10,243 bases of DNA, from NCBI GenBank assembly GCA_934359255.1, contig CAKRLG010000038.1, positions 1-10,243 on the forward strand, written 5' to 3'. Below the pieces are notes generated by a model. That model searched no databases. It was given only the letters and a program-made list of their open reading frames with translations, and was not told where the DNA came from. Numbering within the stretch: the first letter of the stretch is position 1; each line of letters begins with the position of its first letter. Origin of the DNA: an uncultured Ruminococcus sp. Lineage in GTDB: Bacteria > Bacillota > Clostridia > Lachnospirales > Lachnospiraceae. Of this stretch, positions 1 to 6,503 are shown one piece after another. Position numbers and translations under genes: made by a program.

Positions 1-261
1 ACTCCCAAAACTCTAATCAATAGTTTACATGCAACAGCCAGAAATTTCGATACACCCTCTTATTGGACGCTTACTTTCCTGTAACTAATCTGGCTTATAT
101 TATATACTTTAATCTTTAGACTACACACACAATTTTATCGACCTAAACACCCTATTTTCCCATCTACTAATAATTTTCTGATAGATAGATAACCGTATTT
201 TGGGCTATCAGCCACAACCTCCCACCTGCGACCTTCACACCCTCCCCTTTGCAAACAAACA
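1..261. other. AT-rich stretch without a recognisable gene
   Basis: I see no supportable gene here. The longest plus-strand ATG reading that catches the eye, near position 29, stops after about 19 codons and has no ribosome binding site. The minus strand from about 247 down to 211 is unusually purine- and G-rich, with runs GGGG and GGG. A TATAAT-like hexamer lies on the minus strand at 99-104, but no matching -35 box sits at proper spacing. The stretch follows the exporter operon on its coding strand, so it is probably 3' flanking sequence or the upstream region of a gene beyond the left edge. Confidence 0.5.
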
Positions 262-445
262 GCGCCAGATCCTGGATGGAACATTCAGGCAACACTTTAT
301 GGGCGGTTAGGGGAAGCTTTGAAATCCGACGCTTACGTAGACTTTCGCGCGGGTCAGCTGACCCGCGTGAATTTAGTCGAAGTTAGCGGCTAGTTCAAAG
401 TTCCCCTGCCCATGTTGCCTGAATGTTCCATCCGGGATCTGGCGC
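262..445. repeat. Giant imperfect hairpin / long inverted repeat (about 184 nt)
   Basis: The arm at 262-294 pairs with 413-445 over 33 consecutive positions, with a single G-T wobble (273/434). Pairing resumes inside: 301-304 with 408-411, 309-315 with 401-407, 317-323 with 394-400, and 340-343 with 375-378. The tip is a perfect 20-bp palindrome at 348-367. TTTGCAA occurs on both sides in the same orientation (248-254 and 455-461). It is partly self-complementary with its flank, so it could be a target duplication or simply an extension of the arms. The left arm ends 22 nt beyond the stop codon of the last exporter gene, so a minus-strand transcript would carry this fold in its 3' region. It could be a MITE-like element, a structured RNA or an mRNA 3' stabiliser; the sequence alone does not decide. 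No protein is encoded within it. Confidence 0.8.
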
Positions 446-467
446 GTCACTTTTTTTGCAATCTCAC

Positions 468-2207
468 TTACACATTACAGAACTGACTCTGATACAACTG
501 CGCATAGAACCCTTTCTTCTCCAGTAGTTCCTCATGCTTACCGGTCTCCAGAATATGTCCGTCCTTCATAACCAGAATCACATCCGATTCCTTAATGGTT
601 GATAATCTATGTGCCACCACAAAACTCGTCCGTCCTTCCATCAGCTTCTGGAATGCTTTCTGGATACGGATCTCTGTCATCGTATCAATGGAAGATGTTG
701 CCTCATCCAGAATCAATACCGGCGGTTTTAACAGCATCAGTCTGGCGATACAAAGCAACTGTTTCTGTCCCTGGGACAGGCTTCCGCCGTCCTCACCCAT
801 CACCGTGTCATATCCTTTCGGAAGACGTTTGATAAAGCTGTGGGCATGAGCCTGTTTTGCTGCTTCGATCACTTCCTCCCTTGTGGCATCCGGTTTGCCG
901 TAAGAGATGTTATCCCGGATCGTACCCGCTTTCAGCCAGGTTTCCTGAAGCACCATTCCGTAACTGGAACGAAGGCTTTCCCATGTCAGATCCTGAATCG
1001 GTACGCCATCCAGTGTGATCTTTCCTTTATTTACATCATAAAAACGCATCAGCAGATTGATTACTGTCGTCTTACCACATCCGGTAGGACCCACAATTGC
1101 CACCCTCTGTCCCGGTTTTACTTCCAGATTCATATGCTCGATCAGTGGCACCTCACTGGTGTAAGAGAAGCTTACATCCTCAAATCCCACGCGGCCCTCC
1201 ACCTGATCCAGCGTCTTAGCATCTGCCCCATTCTCCGGCACCGGTTCTTCGTCCAGAAAACTGAAGATTCTTCCCGCACATGCCAGTGCATTCTGAAGTT
1301 CTGTCACCACACCGGAAATCTCATTAAACGGCTTGGTATACTGATTGGCATAATTCAGAAAACTGCTCAGCTGACCAACGGTAATTCTTCCCTGGATCGC
1401 GGAAAATGCACCGAAAATACCAACGCCCGTGTACACCAGTCCGTTGACAAAACGAGTGGACGGATTAGTAATGGAAGAAAAGAAAGTCGCTTTCAGGCTG
1501 CAGGACTGCAGTCTCTGGTTAATGTCATCAAACTGTTCCTCCGCCTCTTTTTCATAGGCAAATGCCTTAACCACTTTCTGGTTTCCCACCATTTCTTCTA
1601 CCAGAGAAGTCATCTCTGCTCTCGTCTCAGACTGCAGACGGAACATGGTAAATGTACGTTTTGCGATAAAGTTTGCCACGAAAAAAGATAACGGCGTGAT
1701 CAGTACCACGATCAGCGTGATTCTTCCATCGATGGAGATCATAAATCCCAATGTTCCGAGTATCGTCATCACACCGGAAAACAGCTGGGTAAATCCCATT
1801 AAAAGACCGTCGGAAAACTGATCCACATCTGTGGAAATTCTGCTGATTGCATCACCCGGCTGGTGCGCGTCCATATAACGGAGCGGAAGAATTTCCATAT
1901 GAGCAAATACCCGTCTGCGGATATCATCTACGATCTTGTATGTCATTTTATTGGTCAGAAGACTCATCACCCACTGAGATACCGCAGAGATTGCGGTCAC
2001 CACTGCCAGCTGGAGCAGTACCTGTTTCAGTGTCGGAAAACTTACAAGTTCCTTCTCTATCATACAGTCCACACCTTTACCAATCAGGATGGGTGAATAC
2101 AGGGTAGCTGCTACTGTGACTGCCGCCAGCACCAGAATACTGATCACCAGATACGTGTACGGGCGAATCAGTTTCAGGACACGGTTTATGGTCTTTTTGT
2201 TTTTCAT
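468..2207 (-). CDS. Heterodimeric ABC exporter, subunit with catalytic Walker B (multidrug/lipid type)
   Basis: This is a 579-residue half-transporter with an N-terminal six-helix exporter domain (about residues 15-315) and a C-terminal ATPase domain (about 340-579). Visible motifs are Walker A GPTGCGKT at 373-380 (Lys379), Q-loop Gln421, signature LSQGQ at 477-481, Walker B ending Asp501-Glu502, and switch His533. The catalytic Glu and His are intact, but the second signature residue pair is altered (SQG instead of SGG). That is the pattern of the subunit donating the catalytic Walker B in asymmetric exporters such as TM287/288, BmrCD and LmrCD. It would work at the cytoplasmic membrane as one half of the pair with its upstream neighbour. 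The ATG overlaps the neighbour's TGA by 4 nt (ATGA), with AGGAGG 10 nt upstream, so translation is likely coupled. The substrate cannot be read from sequence; drugs, lipids or peptides are all possible. Confidence 0.95.
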   Translation of the reverse strand: MKNKKTINRVLKLIRPYTYLVISILVLAAVTVAATLYSPILIGKGVDCMIEKELVSFPTLKQVLLQLAVVTAISAVSQWVMSLLTNKMTYKIVDDIRRRVFAHMEILPLRYMDAHQPGDAISRISTDVDQFSDGLLMGFTQLFSGVMTILGTLGFMISIDGRITLIVVLITPLSFFVANFIAKRTFTMFRLQSETRAEMTSLVEEMVGNQKVVKAFAYEKEAEEQFDDINQRLQSCSLKATFFSSITNPSTRFVNGLVYTGVGIFGAFSAIQGRITVGQLSSFLNYANQYTKPFNEISGVVTELQNALACAGRIFSFLDEEPVPENGADAKTLDQVEGRVGFEDVSFSYTSEVPLIEHMNLEVKPGQRVAIVGPTGCGKTTVINLLMRFYDVNKGKITLDGVPIQDLTWESLRSSYGMVLQETWLKAGTIRDNISYGKPDATREEVIEAAKQAHAHSFIKRLPKGYDTVMGEDGGSLSQGQKQLLCIARLMLLKPPVLILDEATSSIDTMTEIRIQKAFQKLMEGRTSFVVAHRLSTIKESDVILVMKDGHILETGKHEELLEKKGFYAQLYQSQFCNV

Positions 2208-3940
2208 AACTGTGCTACCTCCTGACTGGAAAACTGTGACATACAGATCTCCTTATATACGTTACAATTCTTCAATAATTCCTCATGAGTTCCTTTCCCC
2301 ACAAGTTTTCCGTCATCCAACACCAGAATCTGGTCTGCATTTTTGACGGTTGCCGCACGCTGGGATACCAGGAATACCGTTGCCTTTCCGGTACTTTCTT
2401 TAATGGATCTTCGCAAAGCCGCATCCGTTGCAAAGTCCAGTGCGGAAGCACTGTCGTCAAGAATCAGAATCTCCGGTTCCCCGACCAGTGCCCGTGCGAT
2501 GGTCAGCCGCTGTCTTTGTCCTCCGGAAAAGTTTCGTCCACCGGTCTCTACTTTTTCATCCAGCCCCTTCTGTTTCTTCTTCACCACTTCTTCTGCCTGG
2601 GCGATCTGCAGGGCTTTCCACAGTTCGCTCTCTTTCGCATCTTTTTTACGCCACTGAAGATTACTTCGGATGGTTCCCAGGAACAGAACTGCTTTCTGTG
2701 GAACCACACCAATCTTCTCACGCAGATGCTGGAAAGTATAAGCTTTCACATCCTGTCCGTCTACAGTAACCGAACCTTCAGCAGCGTCGTAGAACCGTGG
2801 AATCAGATTGACCAGTGTGGACTTTCCGGATCCGGTACCGCCGATGATTCCGACCGTTTCTCCCGGCATTGCCGAAAAACTGATATCTGTCAGAGAGGCT
2901 TCCTGTGCCCCACCATAAGTAAAAGTCACATGGTCAAACGCGACTCTCGGTTTCCCGCTTTCCTGCGTATTTTTTTCTTCAGTGCCCTCTTTCATGGAGC
3001 TGTTCACCTGGAAAACTTCATTAATACGTATCGCACAAGCCAGTGCTCTTGTCACCGCAACGATCAGGTTCGCCAGTGCGACCAGAGCCAGCAGAATCTG
3101 ATTCATATAGTTGACCAGGGCCACAATCTGTCCCTGGGATACACTGCCGATCTGTACCTGCCAGCCACCAAACCACAGGATACACAGGATTGCGATATTG
3201 ACCATAACATAGGTGATCGGATTCATCAGTGCAGAAATCTTACCGGCATACAGCTGTGTATTTTTCAGGTTACCGCTGATCTCATCAAACTGTTCCGTCT
3301 CATCTTTTTCTCTGGAAAATGCACGTACCACTCTGGCACCCACGTAATTTTCTCTCGTATGAAGCACAATCTGATCCAGAATACTCTGTACTTTTTTATA
3401 GATCGGTACAGTGATACGCATGATCAGATAGATTGCCAGTCCGATTAACGGTACTGCAATCAGAAAAATGATCGTCAGTTTTGCGCTGATGGTAAAAGCC
3501 ATCACAACTGCTCCGATGACGATGAACGGAGAACGCAGGAACAGGCGGAGCATCATATTGACACCGGTCTGCGCCTGGTTGATATCACTGGTCATACGGG
3601 TGATCAGTGTCGGTGTTCCGATCTGATCCAGTTCATTATAACTCAAGCTGTTGATGTGTCCAAACAGTGCCTTTCTCAGCGCCGTTCCAAATCCCATCGC
3701 CGCCTTTGCGGCAAAATACTGCGCCGTCAGGGAACACGCCAGTCCCAGCACGCCCAGTGCGATCATCAGCACACACATTCTCCAGATATACGGTTTGTCG
3801 CCGTTCTGGATACCCACATCAATGATGTTTGCCATAACGATCGGAACCAGTAATTCAAAACTGGCTTCCAGCATTTTAAACAGCGGTGCAATGATCGACT
3901 CTTTTTTATACGCTTTCAGATACTGAAGCATCTGTTTCAT
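2204..3940 (-). CDS. Heterodimeric ABC exporter, subunit with degenerate Walker B
   Basis: This is a 578-residue half-transporter with membrane domain at about residues 15-305 and ATPase domain at about 333-578. Walker A is GGTGSGKST at 367-375 (Lys373), the Q-loop is Gln415 and the signature FSGGQ is at 471-475. Two catalytic features are lost: Walker B reads ILILDD, with Asp496 where the catalytic Glu should be, and the switch position is Gln527 (VSQRAAT) instead of His. The signature is normal, so it completes the one active ATP site with the partner's Walker motifs; its own Walker site pairs with the partner's altered LSQGQ. This complementary decay is typical of heterodimeric multidrug-type exporters and strongly suggests the two proteins form one transporter. 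The start at 3940 is supported by AGGAGG 9 nt upstream, which lies inside the end of malQ; the genes overlap by 35 nt. Confidence 0.95.
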   Translation of the reverse strand: MKQMLQYLKAYKKESIIAPLFKMLEASFELLVPIVMANIIDVGIQNGDKPYIWRMCVLMIALGVLGLACSLTAQYFAAKAAMGFGTALRKALFGHINSLSYNELDQIGTPTLITRMTSDINQAQTGVNMMLRLFLRSPFIVIGAVVMAFTISAKLTIIFLIAVPLIGLAIYLIMRITVPIYKKVQSILDQIVLHTRENYVGARVVRAFSREKDETEQFDEISGNLKNTQLYAGKISALMNPITYVMVNIAILCILWFGGWQVQIGSVSQGQIVALVNYMNQILLALVALANLIVAVTRALACAIRINEVFQVNSSMKEGTEEKNTQESGKPRVAFDHVTFTYGGAQEASLTDISFSAMPGETVGIIGGTGSGKSTLVNLIPRFYDAAEGSVTVDGQDVKAYTFQHLREKIGVVPQKAVLFLGTIRSNLQWRKKDAKESELWKALQIAQAEEVVKKKQKGLDEKVETGGRNFSGGQRQRLTIARALVGEPEILILDDSASALDFATDAALRRSIKESTGKATVFLVSQRAATVKNADQILVLDDGKLVGKGTHEELLKNCNVYKEICMSQFSSQEVAQL

Positions 3941-5456
3941 CTTTGTTTTCCTCCTGCTCTTCTTCGGTTTTCGGAGGAACCAGCATTCTCTGGAAAGTAT
4001 CCGTCAGCCAGCGCAGTCGTCCGATGATATCCTCACGGAACTCGCCCGGAAGCATCCTCCATTTCCAGTTTTCCCCCAGTGTGGATGGATGATTCATTCT
4101 TCCTTCGCTGCCGCAGCACAACAGATCCCACATCGGAATCACTGCCAGATCGGCAACACTGGCTTCTGCCGCCCGGATAAAATCCCACGGGATGTCTTCC
4201 CACGGACGGTCATAATTATTCAGATATGCTTTGGAATACTCTCTCGCCCAGTCGTTCATGCCATAATACCATGCTTTTGTCGTATCATTGTCGTGAGTTC
4301 CTGTATATACGACACAGTTTTTCTTATAGCGATGCGGCAGATAAAAGTTTGTATTACCGGAATCAAAGGCAAATTGCAGGACCTTCATTCCCGGATATCC
4401 TGTCTCGTCCATCAGATCAAAAACTTTCTCATCCAGAGTTCCAAGATCTTCCGCGATCACATCCATATCTCCCAGTGCTTTTTCCATCGCCCGGAACAGA
4501 TCGATGCCAGGTCCTTCCTTCCATTCTCCTTCCAGTGCATTTTCTGCATCCGCCGGAATTGCATAATACTCTGCAAATCCACGAAAATGATCGATGCGCA
4601 CGGTATCGTATAATACAAAACTTCTCTTCATACGCTGAATCCACCATTTGTATCCGGTTTTTTTCTGTATTTTCCAGTCATACAACGGATTGCCCCACAT
4701 CTGTCCGTTCGCTGAAAATGCATCCGGAGGACAGCCTGCAATAGCACTTGGCACACCGTTTTCGTCCATCTGGAACATCTTAGGATTCGCCCATGCATCC
4801 GCACTGTCAATGGCCACATAAATTGGAAGATCTCCGATAATGGTGATTCCCTTCTTATTAGCATACGCTTTCAGTTTGTTCCACTGACAGTCAAACTCAT
4901 ATTCCAGGAACTGGTAGTATTCCATCTCTTTTTCCAGCTCTTTTTTCTTATTCTGCACTTCTTTGGAATCACTCTTTCGCAGTTCTTCCGGCCAGGTTGT
5001 CCACAGTGCACCGTTCTGGCTGTCCTTGATGGCACGGAACAGACAGTAGGGTTCCAGCCATTCCTGCTCTTTTTTACAGAAAGCATGAAATTTATCATCT
5101 GCATTAAAACGCCCGTATGCTTTCCTCAAAATCTCATTTTTTGAAAAATAGATTCTTTCATAATCTACAAATCTCGGATCCCAGCCCCACTGCAGCTGTT
5201 CACATTCTTCTTTAAAAAGAAGACCTTCTTCCACCAGCATATCCAGATCAATAAAATAGGGATTGCCTGCGAATGTGGAAAACGGCTGATATGGAGAATC
5301 TCCATATCCGGTAGGCCCTAATGGAAGAACCTGCCATTTTGACTGTCCTGCACGTTCCAGACAGTCCACAAATTCATATGCCTCTTTCGAAAAGCAGCCG
5401 ATCCCATATCTGGACGGCAAGGAAGAAACAGGCATCAACACACCACTTGCTCTCAT
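3906..5456 (-). CDS. malQ: 4-alpha-glucanotransferase (amylomaltase, GH77)
   Basis: This 516-residue cytoplasmic enzyme transfers alpha-1,4-glucan segments between maltodextrins, releasing glucose, in maltodextrin and glycogen use. The N-terminus (SGVLMPVSSLPSRYGIG, then GPTGYGDSPYQPFSTFAGNPYFIDL) is characteristic of GH77. Expected catalytic residues are present: nucleophile Asp289 in VRIDHFRG, acid/base Glu336 in VIAEDLGT, and transition-state stabiliser Asp389 in GTHDND. Length matches the short bacterial amylomaltase type. The ATG has GGGAGGG 7 nt upstream. An odd point is the hydrophilic, acidic tail after about residue 494 (TEEEQEENKDETDASVSESV), which looks dispensable and overlaps the ribosome binding site and first codons of the next gene. 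It is the first gene of the apparent operon with the ABC exporter pair. No other maltose genes are in view, so the biological link to the exporter is unclear. Confidence 0.97.
   Translation of the reverse strand: MRASGVLMPVSSLPSRYGIGCFSKEAYEFVDCLERAGQSKWQVLPLGPTGYGDSPYQPFSTFAGNPYFIDLDMLVEEGLLFKEECEQLQWGWDPRFVDYERIYFSKNEILRKAYGRFNADDKFHAFCKKEQEWLEPYCLFRAIKDSQNGALWTTWPEELRKSDSKEVQNKKKELEKEMEYYQFLEYEFDCQWNKLKAYANKKGITIIGDLPIYVAIDSADAWANPKMFQMDENGVPSAIAGCPPDAFSANGQMWGNPLYDWKIQKKTGYKWWIQRMKRSFVLYDTVRIDHFRGFAEYYAIPADAENALEGEWKEGPGIDLFRAMEKALGDMDVIAEDLGTLDEKVFDLMDETGYPGMKVLQFAFDSGNTNFYLPHRYKKNCVVYTGTHDNDTTKAWYYGMNDWAREYSKAYLNNYDRPWEDIPWDFIRAAEASVADLAVIPMWDLLCCGSEGRMNHPSTLGENWKWRMLPGEFREDIIGRLRWLTDTFQRMLVPPKTEEEQEENKDETDASVSESV
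3950..3955 (-). promoter_or_regulatory. Ribosome binding site of the second ABC gene, inside malQ
   Basis: AGGAGG reads on the minus strand 9 nt before the exporter ATG at 3940, while the same bases encode the acidic malQ tail. It fixes the exporter start well inside malQ and implies that ribosomes finishing malQ pass directly over the exporter initiation region. Confidence 0.85.
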
Positions 5457-5487
5457 TTGTATACCCTCCCTGTGTATTCTCTTACTA

Positions 5488-5516
5488 ACATTAGCACATC
5501 ATTTCTCTCTTTTCAA
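5488..5516 (-). promoter_or_regulatory. Probable sigma-A promoter of the malQ-exporter operon
   Basis: On the minus strand, -35 TTGAAA (5511-5516) is followed after 17 nt by -10 TAATGT (5488-5493). The -10 is a poor match but is preceded by TG one base upstream, an extended -10 feature. It lies about 31 nt before the malQ start, leaving room for the leader and GGGAGGG. This is the best candidate in the gap, but only moderate. I could not recognise a CcpA site or a MalR-type operator. Confidence 0.5.
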
Positions 5517-5581
5517 GCAATCCCATAATTTTGCCTGTTTTTCTAACAATTAAAAAAATTTAATTTTTTTCAAAAAAAGTG

Positions 5582-5610
5582 TTGACATTTGATCATCTCT
5601 CCCGTATAAT
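5582..5610 (+). promoter_or_regulatory. Consensus sigma-A promoter of the tRNA-Arg gene
   Basis: TTGACA (5582-5587) and TATAAT (5605-5610) both match consensus exactly with the ideal 17-nt spacer. A/T-tract-rich sequence just upstream (about 5548-5580) resembles an UP element. Transcription should begin near 5617, giving a leader of about 36 nt for RNase P to remove. This is the expected strong promoter for a stable RNA. Confidence 0.93.
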
Positions 5611-5652
5611 AGGCTTTGTTGTGAGGGACAACCAAACAACACAAACAAATAT

Positions 5653-5726
5653 GTGCGTTTAGCTCAGCTGGATAGAGCGTTTGGCTACGGACCAAAAGGC
5701 CGGGGGTTCGAATCCTCTAACGCACG
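5653..5726 (+). tRNA. tRNA-Arg (anticodon ACG)
   Basis: A complete cloverleaf folds. The acceptor stem 5653-5659 pairs with 5719-5725 at all seven positions. The D stem is GCTC/GAGC (5662-5665, 5675-5678). The anticodon stem TTTGG/CCAAA encloses the loop CTACGGA (5685-5691), with anticodon ACG at 5687-5689. The T loop is TTCGAAT (5707-5713). The discriminator base is G5726. CCA is not encoded (CTT follows), so it must be added by nucleotidyltransferase. The ACG anticodon is expected to be edited to ICG and to read CGU, CGC and CGA. It stands alone with its own promoter and terminator rather than in a tRNA cluster. Confidence 0.97.
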
Positions 5727-5729
5727 CTT

Positions 5730-5763
5730 AACCGTCAGAATTTGATTCTGGCGGTTTTTGTTT
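5730..5763 (+). terminator. Intrinsic terminator of the tRNA gene
   Basis: A 12-bp stem (5730-5741 with 5745-5756, one G-T pair) with a 3-nt loop TTG is followed by TTTTT and further T-rich sequence. It begins only 3 nt after the mature tRNA end. Confidence 0.93.
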
Positions 5764-5850
5764 TATCATTTCAAAAAACAGTTCCCTTGGGTTATTTACA
5801 GGACCCCTTGTCAAAAAGTCAATAAATCGTTTGATTTTTTTACAATTCTA

Positions 5851-5879
5851 TTGATTTTTTTCATCCCTTTCTTTATACT
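5851..5879 (+). promoter_or_regulatory. Probable sigma-A promoter of the BlaI-type regulator gene
   Basis: TTGATT (5851-5856) and TATACT (5874-5879) are separated by exactly 17 nt; each differs from consensus at one or two bases. A second TTGATT at 5831-5836 belongs to the surrounding T-rich sequence. The start codon is 71 nt beyond the -10, so the leader is about 65 nt, long enough to hold regulatory sites. Confidence 0.75.
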
Positions 5880-5929
5880 AGAATATGTTGGAGATGGGGT
5901 TTTCTGTATGAAACTACTATAGAATATGT
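5879..5929 (+). repeat. 10-bp direct repeat in the regulator leader (candidate operator)
   Basis: TAGAATATGT occurs at 5879-5888 and again at 5920-5929, 41 bp apart, which is close to four helical turns. The first copy abuts the -10 box and the second lies just before the ribosome binding site. BlaI-family proteins often repress their own genes, so these could be operator half-sites, but the motif is not the classical TACA/TGTA dyad. It is AT-rich and could be chance. Confidence 0.35.
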
Positions 5930-5950
5930 AATTTTACGGAGGATAGAAAT

Positions 5951-6328
5951 ATGTATGGATTGACACCCAGGGAAGAACAGATTATGACTACCATATGGAA
6001 CATGGATCATCCTTGTCTGATTTCTGAAATTTTAAAAGCATCGCCTGCTTTAAAAAGAAATACGGTAGCTCCCGCACTGGTTATCCTTGAAAATAAGGGT
6101 TATCTGAAAGTTGATTCGATTGGGAAATCTTATACAAGAACCGGTAAAGCGTATGTTGCTACTATTTCAAAAGAAGCATATGAAGAACAGCAGGCATTCT
6201 TAAAGGCCATTTCTCAAAGCCGTGATACTGAAACAGGAGTTCTTGATTTTCTTACCGCTTATGTAAAATCAAAAAATATGAGTGCTGATTTTCCACAGCG
6301 AATTCGGGAAATTCTTGAACATTGCTAA
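5951..6328 (+). CDS. BlaI/MecI/CopY-family winged-helix transcriptional repressor
   Basis: This 125-residue protein begins MYGLTPREEQIMTTIWNMDHPCLISEIL, the typical N-terminus of the penicillinase-repressor family. Residues 1-75 fit the winged helix: a recognition-helix region around LKRNTVAPALVILENKGYL, then a wing (VDSIGKSYTRTGKAYVATIS). The rest (about 78-125) is helical and should be the dimerisation part, which BlaR1/MecR1-type proteases cleave in classical systems. ACGGAGGA at 5936-5943 sits 7 nt before the ATG. No BlaR1 sensor, beta-lactamase or copper ATPase gene lies alongside, so it is an orphan as far as the window shows. Its target could be itself, the convergent transpeptidase genes or something distant; this is inference. 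Two terminators follow. Confidence 0.85.
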   Translation: MYGLTPREEQIMTTIWNMDHPCLISEILKASPALKRNTVAPALVILENKGYLKVDSIGKSYTRTGKAYVATISKEAYEEQQAFLKAISQSRDTETGVLDFLTAYVKSKNMSADFPQRIREILEHC

Positions 6329-6346
6329 TACCCGTTGTTGTCTCAC

Positions 6347-6375
6347 AGCATATCAGACCACATGATCTGCTTTTT
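6347..6375 (+). terminator. Intrinsic terminator after the regulator gene (first)
   Basis: A 9-bp stem with one T-C mismatch (6347-6355 with 6363-6371), a 7-nt loop and a run of five T starts 18 nt after the stop codon. It is weaker than the terminator that follows it. Confidence 0.55.
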
Positions 6376-6400
6376 AAAATAAAATATGGATTTTCACGCA

Positions 6401-6430
6401 CACCAGGTAATCTCTCGTTACCTGGTGTTT
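6401..6430 (+). terminator. Intrinsic terminator after the regulator gene (second, strong)
   Basis: A perfect 10-bp stem (CACCAGGTAA at 6401-6410 with 6418-6427) and a 7-nt loop are followed by a T-rich tail. There is no T tract on the minus strand, so it works for plus-strand transcription only. Confidence 0.9.
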
Positions 6431-6454
6431 TATGTTTTCCGTAAAACGAAACAA

Positions 6455-6492
6455 AAAAATGTCCGTAAACCTTTCAGCCTACGGACATTTTT
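6455..6492 (-). terminator. Terminator of the L,D-transpeptidase gene (T tracts on both strands)
   Basis: A perfect 13-bp stem (6455-6467 with 6480-6492) and a 12-nt loop begin 11 nt after the minus-strand stop codon. The A run at 6453-6459 becomes a U run on the minus-strand transcript. The T run at 6488-6492 means it may also stop leftover plus-strand transcription from the convergent regulator gene. Confidence 0.92.
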
Positions 6493-6503
6493 CTATTATA
6501 GAA

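Noticed and set aside
99..104. TATAAT on the minus strand as a promoter for a gene to the left
   Set aside because: No acceptable -35 box lies 16-18 nt upstream, and no downstream gene is visible before the window edge.
262..445. The giant hairpin as an ordinary intrinsic terminator of the exporter operon
   Set aside because: The stem is far too long, and on the minus strand it is followed by TGTTTGTTTGC rather than a U tract. The T7 run lies on the other side, serving the opposite strand.
2285..3448. Plus-strand open frame of nearly 390 codons opposite the second ABC gene
   Set aside because: It lies wholly antisense to a well-supported ABC exporter with all family motifs, has no promoter or ribosome binding site, and its product is unlike any family I know.
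5618..5632. GTTGT/ACAAC in the tRNA leader as a regulatory hairpin
   Set aside because: It is only 5 bp and AT-rich; a short leader removed by RNase P explains the segment without regulation.
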